Counted from the first letter of the stretch, positions 25,599 to 36,131 are shown. The stretch is DNA of 39,959 nucleotides from Isosphaera sp. (GCA_013822085.1 PNJV01000019.1:1-39959); one strand, 5' to 3'. Numbers and translations are program-made. The notes: generated by a model from the letters alone, not told the origin.

Positions 25599-28331
25599 TT
25601 GAGCGCGAAGTGGCGGCGGATCCAGGCGTGGGACCGGGCGCACCTGACCGGGTGGCTTGCGCCGCTGCGCTGGGTCCTGCACGGGCTGTCGACCATCAAG
25701 CTCGCTGTTGGGCTGCTGGTCTTTGTGGCCTTGTACGGCACGGTGGCCAGCGTGCCGATCGGGATGCTGGCGTTGGTGCCGACGGTGCTGCTTTACGGCG
25801 TGAGCCTGGTGGTGGTGGCGGGCGCGGTCGGCGTGCTGCCGACCCTGTGGGCGGCTGGGGCGTTGCGGCGTGCGGGTGCGCGGCGTGGGGCTCGGCAGGG
25901 GGTCGTGGCCGTGATGTTCGTGGCCCTGAGCGGCGTGGGCGTGTGGGCGTGGCTGGCCGGGGTGTGGCCCGCGCTGCGGTACGACCAGGCGAGCGGCCGC
26001 GGCGTGCGGCTGCTGGCGGGCGTGGTCGGGGAGTACGCGTCCGAGACGGTGCGGCGGCTGCCGGCGCTTGAGATGAGCGAGCTGGAGTTCTACTCGTGGT
26101 GGCCGCTGCGGTGGGCGCTGCTGCTGTTCGTGCTCAACCTGATCGTGGCGACGGTCCGGCGGATCGACTTGACGCTGCCCAAGCTGGGCGTGCTGATGGT
26201 GCACAGCGGGATCGTGCTCATCGGGCTCGGGAGCGTGTACTACGGGGCGGCCAAGCGCGAGGGGACGATGCTGCTCTTGGCCGGGTCGGCCCGCGCGGGG
26301 GGCGGCGTTGCGCCCGGGCGGTTCGAGACGGGCTTCTACGACAACCAGCTGGCGGTGCTGCGTGTGAGCCAGGGCCGGGGGTGGGAGCAGCGGCCGATCG
26401 AGGGCCTGCCCAGGTACAACGCGTACGGGCTGGGGCAGGGGCCGCGCGGGATCGTGCCGGTGCCGGCTGTGGAGGGCCGCGACGGGGACGGGGGGCGATC
26501 CCTGTCGATCGAGCCGCGGCGGGCGAGCGAAGGGCGCGGGCTTGTCGACGCCGACGTGGCGCTGCGTGTCGTGGGGTACGCGCCCTACGCGGTGCCCGAG
26601 CCGGTCTGGGCCGAGGCGGGCCAGGTCGGGGTGGCCGGCGGCGAGCCGGCGCGCGTGCTGGAGATGCTCGTGTACGGCGTGGAGCGCGGCGCTCGGGTGG
26701 GCGAGCCCGGGGTCAGCTCGGTGGTGCTGGCCCCGGGCAGGCCGGCTGAGCGGGTGCTGACGATCGGCCAGGACGACCTGAGCGTGGAGTACACCGAGGG
26801 GATGAGCGACGAGCGCTGGGAGCTGCTGCGGACGGCGATCCCCGGCGGCGGGCTGCACGGGCTGGTCGTCGAGATCCCTGATCAGGTGGGCGTGGGGGGC
26901 GGCCCGGTGCGCAGCGTGCACGCGGTCGAGGCGGGCACGCGGCTGAGGGTGGGGGACCCGGCGTGGGAGCTGGAGGTGGTGTCGCTCCACGCCAGGCCGC
27001 CGCTGCCGATCGTGACCGAGGGGTACCGCGACGCGCCCAGCGCCGTGGCGGTGGTGCGCGTGACCCCGCCGGCGGGAGCCCGGGTCGCCGGTGGGCCGGC
27101 GGGGCGGTTCGACCGGTGGGTGTACGACCGCGTGCCGGAGGTGAACCAGGAGATCCTCGACGGGGCCGGGCCCGACGGGCGGGCGCTGCGGCGCGACCCG
27201 ATCGACGGGATCCGCGTCTGGTACATCGACGGGGCGCGGGTGCAGGTGCGGCTGGATCGCGCAGCGGACGGGTCGGTGCGCGGTCTGGTTCGGCTGCCCC
27301 GGCAGGCCCCGCGGCAGGTCGAGGCACTGGGCCAGGGCGGGGTGATCGGCGTGGGCCCGCCGCTGGACGTGCGGCTGGGTCGGCGGGTGGAGCGGGCTGC
27401 GCAGGGGACCGTGGCGCGGGTTGTGCCCAGCCCGTCGCGCGAGCCCGACGCGGTGGGCAACCACCGCCGGGCGATGATCGCCGTGCGCGTGTCGGTGACC
27501 GACCCGGGGACGGGCGCCGAGGGATGGAACACGGTTGTGTGGGTGCCGTTTGCCGAGTACTTCGAGCTGAGCCCCGGCGAGGCGGTGGGCGTGGCCCTGC
27601 CCGACGGGCGGCGCGTGGAGCTCGGGTTCGGGCGGCTCAGGCACGAGCTGCCCGGGCTGGCGGTGCAGCTGACGGGCTTTACGATGACGCCGTACCCGCA
27701 CAGCACCGTGCCGCGGGACTTCCGGTCCGAGCTGCGTCTGCTGGTGGGCCCCGGGGCCTGGCGGGTTGCGCGCGAGCACGACGTGGCGGGGGAGCTGGCC
27801 ATCGAGCGTGCCCTGCGGTCGGCGGCGGGCGTGGTGGACGCGGGGCCCGCCGGCGCCGGATCGGCCGGCGTAGATCAGGTGGCGGTGCTGGCGCGGGCGA
27901 CGTCGCTCAACGAGCCGCTGCTCCAGGGCCCTCACGTGTGGTCGGGGGCGCGGGGCGCGCTGGGCAACGCGCTGGGCTGGCTCGGGGCGTACCTGGGGCC
28001 GCAGCGGTACAAGTTCAGCCAGAACGGCTGGGACGCGCAGGGGTGGCGTCAGAGCGAGGAGGCGGCGCGGCGCGGCGAGTTGCCCGGGCCGGTGGCTCGG
28101 TTCACCATCTTAGGTGTTGGCAACAACCCCGGCGTCCAGGCCGTCGCCGTCGGGGCGGTCCTGATGGGCGTGGGGATCCCGTGGGCGTTTTATGTCAAGC
28201 CGTGGCTGGCGCGTCGGGCCAAGCGGCGTGTGCAGCGGGCCCTGGCCGACGGGTCGTGGGCCGGCCGAGCCCGCGCGGCGGGGGGCGGGGGCGCGGCGGG
28301 CCGGGCTATCGGGAGGGAGGCGGCAGGATGA
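25599..28331 (+). CDS. ResB-like cytochrome c biogenesis protein (system II), large form
   Basis: 910 residues from a TTG at 25599 with GGAGG 7 bases upstream; a GTG at 25521 without a good site is the alternative. The N-terminal helices match ResB: LHGLSTIKLAVGLLVFVALYG (read as two parts) near residue 28, further helices at about 57-78 and 100-122, WWPLRWALLLFVLNLIVATV near 166 and LGVLMVHSGIVLIGLGSVYY near 198, whose His is the likely heme contact. A very large soluble periplasmic region (about 220-850) follows, then a final helix (VGAVLMGVGIPWAFYV) and a basic tail. ResB with CcsA forms the system II heme-export and cytochrome c synthetase. The stop overlaps the ccsA ATG (28328-28331). 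Confidence 0.85.
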   Translation: MSAKWRRIQAWDRAHLTGWLAPLRWVLHGLSTIKLAVGLLVFVALYGTVASVPIGMLALVPTVLLYGVSLVVVAGAVGVLPTLWAAGALRRAGARRGARQGVVAVMFVALSGVGVWAWLAGVWPALRYDQASGRGVRLLAGVVGEYASETVRRLPALEMSELEFYSWWPLRWALLLFVLNLIVATVRRIDLTLPKLGVLMVHSGIVLIGLGSVYYGAAKREGTMLLLAGSARAGGGVAPGRFETGFYDNQLAVLRVSQGRGWEQRPIEGLPRYNAYGLGQGPRGIVPVPAVEGRDGDGGRSLSIEPRRASEGRGLVDADVALRVVGYAPYAVPEPVWAEAGQVGVAGGEPARVLEMLVYGVERGARVGEPGVSSVVLAPGRPAERVLTIGQDDLSVEYTEGMSDERWELLRTAIPGGGLHGLVVEIPDQVGVGGGPVRSVHAVEAGTRLRVGDPAWELEVVSLHARPPLPIVTEGYRDAPSAVAVVRVTPPAGARVAGGPAGRFDRWVYDRVPEVNQEILDGAGPDGRALRRDPIDGIRVWYIDGARVQVRLDRAADGSVRGLVRLPRQAPRQVEALGQGGVIGVGPPLDVRLGRRVERAAQGTVARVVPSPSREPDAVGNHRRAMIAVRVSVTDPGTGAEGWNTVVWVPFAEYFELSPGEAVGVALPDGRRVELGFGRLRHELPGLAVQLTGFTMTPYPHSTVPRDFRSELRLLVGPGAWRVAREHDVAGELAIERALRSAAGVVDAGPAGAGSAGVDQVAVLARATSLNEPLLQGPHVWSGARGALGNALGWLGAYLGPQRYKFSQNGWDAQGWRQSEEAARRGELPGPVARFTILGVGNNPGVQAVAVGAVLMGVGIPWAFYVKPWLARRAKRRVQRALADGSWAGRARAAGGGGAAGRAIGREAAG

Positions 28332-30112
28332 GCGTTCAAAGATCACATGAGCGTGTGTGGGTGCGGGTCGGGCTGGTCGGGCGCTTGGCGGTGGCGCTGT
28401 GGGCGCTGGCGATCGGGGTCGGCGCCGCGCGCGGGCAGGGCCCCGAGGGCAACGCCCACCCGCAGAGCGCGATCGTCGGCGAGGCGGGCGGCGGCAACCC
28501 CTTCGGCGAGCCGTCGGCGCAGCCGCGGGCGACGACGGCCCAGAAGCTGGCCTTTGCGCGCGCCCTTGACCTGCGCCCGCTGGCGGGCGCCGCGGTCTAC
28601 CACAACGGGCGGGTCAAGGTCGTCGACACGCTGGCGCGCGAGGCGGTGAGCGCCATGACCGGGCGCGGGCGATTCACGGAGATCCTCAGCGTCGATGGCC
28701 AGGGGCCCGCGCAGGTGTCGTTCGACCCGGTGTTCACGCTCCTGGACGTGATGATCGACCCGGCGTACTACGCGGACAGGCCGCTGATCGGGATCAACTA
28801 CCTGCCGCTGCGCCAGCGCGTGCTGGAGGTGGCCCTGGCCGACCGGCCCGAGCAGATCGAACGCTGGAAGCGCACCGGCCGGGTGAGCCCGCGGATGATC
28901 CAGTCGCACCTGGGCGGGATCCTGGAGCGGTACCCGAGCGACGGCTCGACGGGCGCGGCGGTGGAGCAGGTCCAGACGGCGATGTCGCTGTACCTAAACG
29001 GGTGGGGCAACCTGATGATGGTGCCGCCGGCCGAGCCCGACGGGCGCTGGGAGCCCCTGGCGGCGCTGCCCGGGGCCGGCGCCGGGGCGCTGGCGCAGCT
29101 GGCCGCGGGCTGGCGGGAGCTGGACGCGTTGCGCGTCAACGCCGCGGCGGCGTCGCTTGCTGGGGCGCTCGGGTCGGCGCAGCCGGGGGTGTACCCCGGG
29201 GCGCGCCGGAGCCTGGAGATTCTGTACAACCGCTCGGCCCCATTCGAGTGGGGCGCGTGGCTGTACGCGTTGTCGCTGGTGGCGCTCTTGGTGGCGATGG
29301 GGACCGCCCGCCGGTGGCTGATGTTCGCGGGGCTGACGGCGCTGGGCGCCGGGCTGACGGTGCACGCGGCGGGGTTTGCGGCGCGCTGCGTGATCGCTGA
29401 GCGGTACAGCATCCAGAACCAGTTCGAGAGCATGACGGGGGTGAGCCTCTTTGCGGCCTTGCTGGCGGTGGTGCTGACGGCGGCGCGTCGGCAGGCGATC
29501 TTCGCGGCGGCCGCGGCCGGCGTCGGGTTCCTGGTGCTCCTGACGGCGACGCAGGCGGGCATCCCGGGTCAGACGATCGCGCGGGAGGCGGCGATCCTCA
29601 ACACGTCGGTGCTGCTCAAGTACCACGTGACGACGGTGCTGCTCTCGTACGGGCTGATCGCGCTGGGCATGATCGTGAGCGTGTTCTACCTGGGCGCGTA
29701 CTACCTGCGCGGGGGCGTGGCGGCGCTGGCTGGGGCGGGGCTTGGCGACACGGCGGGCGACCCGGAGGGCTTTGTCCCCGAGCGATCGGCCGGCCTGGCG
29801 CGGGTGCTCCACGACCTGGACAAGGCCCAGCTTACGGTGCTCCAGCTGGCGTTCTGGACGCTGGGCTCGGGGATCATGCTCGGGGCGTGGTGGGCGGACC
29901 ATGCGTGGGGGCGGTGGTGGGGCTTTGACCCGAAGGAGACCTGGGCGCTGATCACGTGGATCGTGTACCTGATCGTGGTGCACCTGCGCGTGGCCACGAC
30001 GGCGCGGCGCGGGGTCGTCACGGCGTGGCTGAGCGTGGCCGGGTTCGTGGTGATGGTGTGGACGTACTTCGGCGTGAACCTGCTCCTGTCGGGGCTGCAC
30101 GCCTACGCGTGA
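28328..30112 (+). CDS. ccsA: CcsA cytochrome c synthetase subunit with N-terminal periplasmic domain
   Basis: 594 residues with the ATG overlapping the preceding stop (ATGA). A signal sequence (about 12-35) leads a soluble region to about residue 300, including AAVYHNGRVKVVDTLARE, a motif seen in long CcsA forms. From about 305 come eight or so helices. The tryptophan-rich WWD-type motif WWADHAWGRWWGFDPKETWA starts at residue 521; flanking histidines in KYHVTTVLLSYG and VVHLRVATT are the likely external heme ligands. The protein carries heme across the membrane and joins it to CxxCH cysteines, so it is needed for ActA, ActE and CtaC encoded upstream. Its stop overlaps the glycosylase GTG. Confidence 0.9.
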   Translation: MSVQRSHERVWVRVGLVGRLAVALWALAIGVGAARGQGPEGNAHPQSAIVGEAGGGNPFGEPSAQPRATTAQKLAFARALDLRPLAGAAVYHNGRVKVVDTLAREAVSAMTGRGRFTEILSVDGQGPAQVSFDPVFTLLDVMIDPAYYADRPLIGINYLPLRQRVLEVALADRPEQIERWKRTGRVSPRMIQSHLGGILERYPSDGSTGAAVEQVQTAMSLYLNGWGNLMMVPPAEPDGRWEPLAALPGAGAGALAQLAAGWRELDALRVNAAAASLAGALGSAQPGVYPGARRSLEILYNRSAPFEWGAWLYALSLVALLVAMGTARRWLMFAGLTALGAGLTVHAAGFAARCVIAERYSIQNQFESMTGVSLFAALLAVVLTAARRQAIFAAAAAGVGFLVLLTATQAGIPGQTIAREAAILNTSVLLKYHVTTVLLSYGLIALGMIVSVFYLGAYYLRGGVAALAGAGLGDTAGDPEGFVPERSAGLARVLHDLDKAQLTVLQLAFWTLGSGIMLGAWWADHAWGRWWGFDPKETWALITWIVYLIVVHLRVATTARRGVVTAWLSVAGFVVMVWTYFGVNLLLSGLHAYA

Positions 30113-30825
30113 GCGCCCGGCGAAGGGGCACCGATCGGCTCGGGCGTGGGTTTTACGCGCGCCCCTCGCAGGAGCTGGCGCGCCGGCTGCTCGGGTGCGT
30201 GATCACGCGGGCGGTGCCGGGCGATGGCGGGGATGGCCTGGTGCGGGCGGTGATCGTCGAGACCGAGGCGTACTGCGGCCCGGCCGATCAGGGCAGCCAC
30301 GCGCGCAACGGGCTCAGGACGGCGCGCAACGAGGCGATGTACGGCCCGGCGGGGTTGCTGTACGTGTACTTCACCTACGGCATGCACCACTGCGCCAACG
30401 TGGTGTGCGCAGCTGAGGGCGTGCCGGAGGCGGTGCTGCTGCGGGCCGCGTCGGTGGTCCGGGGCGCTGAGCTTGTCCGGCGGGAGCGCCGGCTGGGGGG
30501 GCTGGCCGAGCTGCGCCACGACCGCGACCTGCTGCGCGGGCCGGGGCGGCTGTGCGCGGGGCTGGGGATCTCGCGGCGTGACAACGGCCAGGACCTGGCA
30601 ACGTCGGCGCGGGTGTGGATCGAGGGCCGCGCGTCGGCGAGCGAGGCCAGCGGCAACGGGGCAGACGCGCCGGTTGCCCCGAGCGACGCACGGCCGGGGC
30701 GTGTCCTGTGCGGGCCGAGGATCGGCCTGAGCGCGCGGGCCGGCGCGTGGGCCGATCGGGCGCTGCGGTTCTGGATCGCTGACCACCCGGCGGTGAGCGG
30801 GCCCAGCGGGCGCAACGTGGGGTGA
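30109..30825 (+). CDS. 3-methyladenine DNA glycosylase (AAG/MPG family)
   Basis: 238 residues from a GTG at 30109 that overlaps the ccsA stop as GTGA. AAG-family motifs are clear: GRGFYARPSQELARRLLGCV near the start, IVETEAYCGPADQGSHA with the catalytic Glu, NEAMYGPAGLLYVYFTYGMH and NVVCAAEGVPEAVLLRA. It removes alkylated purines such as 3-methyladenine from DNA in the cytoplasm. A Ser/Ala-rich insertion of about 25 residues lies near the C-terminus, before GRVLCGPRIGLS. Translational coupling to a cytochrome c maturation gene is unexpected and probably reflects operon packing rather than shared function. Confidence 0.9.
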   Translation: MSARRRGTDRLGRGFYARPSQELARRLLGCVITRAVPGDGGDGLVRAVIVETEAYCGPADQGSHARNGLRTARNEAMYGPAGLLYVYFTYGMHHCANVVCAAEGVPEAVLLRAASVVRGAELVRRERRLGGLAELRHDRDLLRGPGRLCAGLGISRRDNGQDLATSARVWIEGRASASEASGNGADAPVAPSDARPGRVLCGPRIGLSARAGAWADRALRFWIADHPAVSGPSGRNVG

Positions 30826-30943
30826 TCTGCCGACATCTGAGCCCGCCCGCGGGGCGTGGGGATGAATCGCCGGTCGGCGGTGGTATAGTTTGATGCTTCG
30901 AACCCGGCGGCAGAGCGCAGCCGGTGCGTGCAGGAGGCGGACG

Positions 30944-31351
30944 GTGAGCACCGCGAAGAGCCCCGACTGGGCGTCGATCAGAGAGCGTGCCAAGCGATTC
31001 CCGCCCGCGGCGTTCCAGTTCGTGCGCGAGGGCCTGCACCAGGCCGTGCGCGCGGTGCACGGCGAGCACGGCCGCGGCTCGGCCGAGGGCGGCGGGCGCT
31101 CGCGGCACATCACGGGGCAGCAGCTGAGCATGGCGCTGCGGAGCTACGCGATCGAGCTCTACGGCCCGCTGGCGCTGACGGTGCTGCGCCGGTGGGGCGT
31201 GCGGCGGACCGAGGACTTCGGCGTGCTGGTCTACGCGATGATCGAGCGCGGGGAGATGCGGGCGAGCCCGCAGGACAGCCTCGAGGACTTCCGCGACGTG
31301 TACGACCTCGATGAGGCCCTGGCGCCCGAGGCCGTCCGCGGCGAGTTCTGA
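30944..31351 (+). CDS. Minf_1886 family protein (unknown function)
   Basis: 135 residues from a GTG at 30944, chosen because AGGAGG lies 6 bases upstream; an in-frame ATG at 30890 has no such site. The sequence matches the small Minf_1886 family common in Planctomycetota and Verrucomicrobiota: FPPAAFQFVREGLHQAV, HITGQQLSMALRSYAIELYG, LRRWGVRRTEDFGVLVYAMI and DFRDVYDLDEAL. It is cytoplasmic with no membrane segment, and its function is not known. TATAGT at 30884-30889 is a good -10-like hexamer but lacks a clear -35. It is separate from the glycosylase by 118 bp. Confidence 0.85.
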   Translation: MSTAKSPDWASIRERAKRFPPAAFQFVREGLHQAVRAVHGEHGRGSAEGGGRSRHITGQQLSMALRSYAIELYGPLALTVLRRWGVRRTEDFGVLVYAMIERGEMRASPQDSLEDFRDVYDLDEALAPEAVRGEF

Positions 31352-31385
31352 TCCGGTCGCGGCGCGTGCGGGCTAATCTGCTGGC

Positions 31386-33092
31386 ATGCCGACCCCTGGT
31401 GAACCGCACGGTCCTGGCGAGCGCGAGCCTCTGGGCGGGGGGCCGCTGGCGGGCGCGTCGGGGCCGCGTGATGCGGCTCAGGCTTCTGTGGGGGCAACGG
31501 CCGCGGCCGGGCCCGATCAGGGCGCCCAGGGGCGGCGGCCCAGCGACGATGAGCACTGGACGCGGCTGCACCTGTGGCAGCTCCAGCCCGTGCGCGACCT
31601 GCTGGTGCTGGCCGCGGTGGTGGGGCTGATCTACGTCGGGTGGCTGATCAGCTCGGTGACGGTGCCGCTGCTGCTGGCGATCCTGCTGGCGTACCTGTTC
31701 GAGCCGGTGGTCCGGCGCTCGACGCGCGTCGGGGGCGGGCGCGTGGTGAGCCGGGCTGGGGCGGCGACGGCGATCATCGTGGGGATCGTGGTGCTGATCG
31801 TGGTTCCGGTGACGCTGGCCGGCGCGTACGCGACGGTGCAGACCGCGGCCTTTGCGCGGGTGCAGGCGGGCAACGTGGTGCGCGTGTGGGACACGGTGCA
31901 GGCCGGCGACTCGGCTGAGCGGATCGATCGGATGCAGCCCGGGCCGTGGAAGGAGCTGGCCCAGTGGCTGGCGCGGGCGCGGTCCGCCCCGAAGGGGACC
32001 GCGGGGCCCTCGGGCCCGGTCGCGCCCGAGGGGCGCCAGACAGAGCCGGGCCCTGAGGCGCCCGGGGGAGCTGGCGGGCCCGAGCCAGCGGCGCCCGCGG
32101 GGAGTCAGGGCGGGGCGCCAGTAGCTGGCGGTGATGGGGATGGCGGCGGTGGAGGGGGCGGGGGCGGTGGGGATGGCGGCGGTGGTGGTGGCAACGCTGC
32201 TGAGCCCGGCGCTGCGCTCGGGCCCGCAACTGATGAGGCCCCGCGCAGCGGCGCAGCGGCGCACGCGGAGGAAGCGGTCGCCGACCCGATCGCGATGATG
32301 GCCCGGGACCTGATCAGCCGGCTGCGCGTGTGGATCGAGCGCAACCCGTCGCTGGTGGGCCAGCAGGCGCTCCAGACGGGCAGCACGGTCTGGGGGTGGG
32401 CGGCGAGCGTGCTCGGCTCGCTCTTCACCGCTGGGACCACGCTCTTCCTGACGCTGTTCTTTTTCTTCTTCATCAGCACCGGCTGGAGCCGGGTGACGGA
32501 GTTCCTCTGGAGCCTTGTGCCGGAGGATCAGCGCGGCGAGGCGTGGCGTCTGGCGGCCCAGATGGACGCGGCCATCGCCGGGTTCGTGCGCGGTCGGCTG
32601 ACGATCTGCCTGATCTTGATGGTGGTGGTGATCGTGGGGTACTGGTCGATCGGCGTGCCGCTGGCGCTGCCCTTGGGGGCGCTGGTGGGGGCCCTGAGCC
32701 TGATCCCGTACGCCTCCAACGTGGGCATCCCCGCGGCGATGCTGCTGATGTGGTTCAACACGGGGCCGGGGGGCGAGGGGGCGTCGATCTGGTGGATCGT
32801 GATCGCGCCGCTGGTCGTCCACGGCGTGCTCCAGCTGGTGGACGACTACGTGCTCACGCCGCAGATCCAGGGCAAGAGCACCGGCCTGGACACGCCGACG
32901 GTGCTCTTTGCCTCGATCGCTGGGGGTGTGCTGGGCGGGTTCTACGGCCTGCTGATCGCCATCCCCATCGGGGCGTGCGTGCGGATCGCGGTGCTGGAGG
33001 TGGTGCTGCCCAGGGTGCGACAGTGGGTGCGCGGGCAGGCCAGCGACCCGCTACCGATCGGCAACAAGCACACGCCCCGGCAGGGTCAATAG
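31386..33092 (+). CDS. AI-2E family transporter (PerM/YdiK-like) with low-complexity insertion
   Basis: 568 residues; the family is usually near 350. After a 55-residue Gly/Pro-rich leader, helices begin with [20 protein letters not shown] and [15 protein letters not shown]. The C-terminal half has the family signatures [56 protein letters not shown] and [20 protein letters not shown]. Between the third helix and the second half (about residues 195-300) is a Gly/Pro/Ala insertion with glycine runs. The family includes autoinducer-2 exporters and Na+/H+ antiporters; the substrate here is unknown. No ribosome binding site is evident; the start is 34 bp after the preceding gene. Confidence 0.87.
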   Translation: MPTPGEPHGPGEREPLGGGPLAGASGPRDAAQASVGATAAAGPDQGAQGRRPSDDEHWTRLHLWQLQPVRDLLVLAAVVGLIYVGWLISSVTVPLLLAILLAYLFEPVVRRSTRVGGGRVVSRAGAATAIIVGIVVLIVVPVTLAGAYATVQTAAFARVQAGNVVRVWDTVQAGDSAERIDRMQPGPWKELAQWLARARSAPKGTAGPSGPVAPEGRQTEPGPEAPGGAGGPEPAAPAGSQGGAPVAGGDGDGGGGGGGGGGDGGGGGGNAAEPGAALGPATDEAPRSGAAAHAEEAVADPIAMMARDLISRLRVWIERNPSLVGQQALQTGSTVWGWAASVLGSLFTAGTTLFLTLFFFFFISTGWSRVTEFLWSLVPEDQRGEAWRLAAQMDAAIAGFVRGRLTICLILMVVVIVGYWSIGVPLALPLGALVGALSLIPYASNVGIPAAMLLMWFNTGPGGEGASIWWIVIAPLVVHGVLQLVDDYVLTPQIQGKSTGLDTPTVLFASIAGGVLGGFYGLLIAIPIGACVRIAVLEVVLPRVRQWVRGQASDPLPIGNKHTPRQGQ

Positions 33093-33097
33093 GGGCC

Positions 33098-33133
33098 GGC
33101 GCCCACCAAACGGCGCGGGGCCGATCGGGCGCC
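33098..33133. terminator. Inverted repeat between convergent AI-2E and nuoA genes
   Basis: GGCGCCC at 33098-33104 pairs perfectly with GGGCGCC at 33127-33133, a 7-bp GC stem with a 22-base loop that fills the 41-bp convergent gap. There is no T-run on either strand, so termination by this hairpin alone is uncertain. Confidence 0.3.
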
Positions 33134-33541
33134 TCAGTCGAAGCGGAAGACGCCCTTGCGGTAGCCGTAGATATAGGCCACGACGGTCGTGAGGATGAAG
33201 AAGAGGATCCGGCCCAGCCAGACCGTCGCGTCGCTCAGCGACGGGTCGAGGTTGCGGAACGTTACGGCCCAGGGGTAGAGGAAGATGATCTCGATGTCAA
33301 AGACCAGGAAGACCATGGCGATGAGGTAGAAGCGGACGTTGAAGCGCTTGCGGGCGGTGCCGACGGGGTTCATGCCCGACTCGTAGGTCATGGCCTTGAT
33401 GTCGCCCTGCCGGCTGGGCCCGAGCAGGGCGGAGGCGATGAGGTTCGTGGCGGCAAAGCCGACGACGATCGTGATCAGCAGGAGCACCGGCAGGTACGAG
33501 GCGACGTCGGTGGCTGCGAGGGTTGGCGGTATGCTGAGCAT
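33134..33541 (-). CDS. nuoA: NADH-quinone oxidoreductase subunit A (solitary)
   Basis: 135 residues from the ATG at 33541; an upstream in-frame start at 33640 would add 33 non-membrane residues. Three helices at about 9-32, 65-85 and 102-123. The signature [21 protein letters not shown] and [15 protein letters not shown] match NuoA/NDH-1 subunit A; the usual Cys of YECG is Ser here. It is a membrane-arm subunit of complex I. No other nuo gene is in the window and both neighbours point the other way, so it appears monocistronic. A TATCAT hexamer (minus strand, 33556-33551) ends 9 bases before the ATG and no ribosome binding site is seen, so the mRNA may be nearly leaderless. Confidence 0.92.
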   Translation of the reverse strand: MLSIPPTLAATDVASYLPVLLLITIVVGFAATNLIASALLGPSRQGDIKAMTYESGMNPVGTARKRFNVRFYLIAMVFLVFDIEIIFLYPWAVTFRNLDPSLSDATVWLGRILFFILTTVVAYIYGYRKGVFRFD

Positions 33542-33841
33542 GCGTGGCCGATGATAGCGGCCCGGGCTGGTTCGGCTGGCGCCGCTCGCGTGCGGCCGGG
33601 GATGTCCGAGGCAGGGCCGGTCGAGCTGTGCGGGTGCCAATTCGGCAGTGGCTGGCGGCTGGTTGGGTGTGAGCGGCAGTGGCCCAGCGTGCCCAGGTGC
33701 GGGGATGGGTCAATGCTGGTGCGGCGGGGGCGGTGGCGGAGTTGGCACCGCGCTTGCCTAGGTTCGATGCACGGACAACAAGGCCCGGCGCACGCCGAGC
33801 CGGCCAGACTCAGGCCCGACCAAGACGGAGCAGCAGCGACT
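33542..33841. other. Intergenic region between nuoA and groEL1
   Basis: 300 bp between divergent genes without a convincing reading frame. It holds the nuoA upstream TATCAT, a perfect sigma-54 core promoter directed at groEL1 (33743-33757) and a GGAG (33827-33830) 11 bases before the groEL1 ATG. I looked for a CIRCE element (TTAGCACTC-N9-GAGTGCTAA) and found none. Confidence 0.6.
33743..33757 (+). promoter_or_regulatory. Sigma-54 (RpoN) core promoter upstream of groEL1
   Basis: TGGCAC (33743-33748), five bases, TTGC (33754-33757): an exact match to the -24/-12 consensus TGGCAC-N5-TTGC, with GG and GC at the invariant spacing. Transcription would begin near 33769, giving a leader of about 73 bases before the groEL1 ATG. 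By simple base counting the ten fixed positions are expected by chance less than once in this window on both strands, and this copy lies in the correct orientation in a true intergenic region. RpoN promoters also need an enhancer-binding activator; I cannot identify its site. Confidence 0.65.
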
Positions 33842-35587
<1,746 letters not shown>

Positions 35588-35595
35588 GACCGCAC

Positions 35596-35629
35596 GGGGT
35601 GGGCGGGGGGTGGGGGGTGGGGGTCGGGG
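35596..35629 (+). other. G-tract cluster between groEL1 and groES
   Basis: Five G-runs of four to six bases, plus one run of three, separated by one or two bases, begin 9 bases after the groEL1 stop. The pattern satisfies a quadruplex motif on the transcript strand. Placed between two genes whose products are needed in different amounts, it could act in transcript processing or 3'-end protection; that role is inference. Confidence 0.45.
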
Positions 35630-35713
35630 CGGACCGGGGGCGGGGCGAGATCACACACGCACAGGCGGCCGCGGGCGCTCCCCGAGGCCCGCACGAGGCG
35701 ACGGAGAAGACAC

Positions 35714-36007
35714 ATGGCCAACATCAAGCCACTGGAAGATCGCGTCCTGGTCAAGCCCATCGAGAACGAGACCAAGACGGCCTCGGGGATCTATCTGCCC
35801 GAGTCGGCCAAGGAGAAGCCGGTCCGCGGCAAGGTCGTCGCGGTGGGCCCGGGCAAGCGCCTGGAGAACGGCAAGCGGGCCGAGATGAGCGTGCGCATCG
35901 GCGCCACGGTCGTGTACGGCAAGTACGCCGGCTCCGAGGTCGAGCTCAAGGGCGAGAAGCACCTGATCCTCAAGGAGAGCGAGCTCCTGGGCGTGCTCGA
36001 AGGCTGA
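35714..36007 (+). CDS. groES: Co-chaperonin GroES
   Basis: 97 residues, the normal length. MANIKPLEDRVLVKPIENE at the start, the mobile loop ETKTASGIYLPESAKEKP (about residues 19-36), GKVVAVGPGKRLENGKR and GATVVYGKYAGSEVEL, with the roof-forming hairpin, are all typical. GGAGAAG lies upstream of the ATG. It caps GroEL rings during folding. A single groES lies between two groEL genes and probably serves both or mainly the first. Confidence 0.97.
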   Translation: MANIKPLEDRVLVKPIENETKTASGIYLPESAKEKPVRGKVVAVGPGKRLENGKRAEMSVRIGATVVYGKYAGSEVELKGEKHLILKESELLGVLEG

Positions 36008-36131
36008 GCGGGCCCGCGGGCCGGCGACGCACCGACGCTACGGACAATGACCGGGGGCGGGATCCGAGACAGCACACGCACCGCGGGGGCCACACCGGCC
36101 CACCGCCTGCACAGGACGGAAGGCACGACCC

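Noticed and set aside
33744-33758. GGCA...TGCC inverted repeat as an operator before groEL1
   Set aside because: The symmetry is short and fully explained by the sigma-54 consensus at the same bases.
33542-33841. CIRCE/HrcA operator before groEL1
   Set aside because: No TTAGCACTC-N9-GAGTGCTAA or close variant found on either strand.
36010-36022. Palindrome GGCCCGCGGGCC after groES as a terminator
   Set aside because: A palindrome without a loop and without a T-run is not a credible terminator; such GC palindromes are frequent here.
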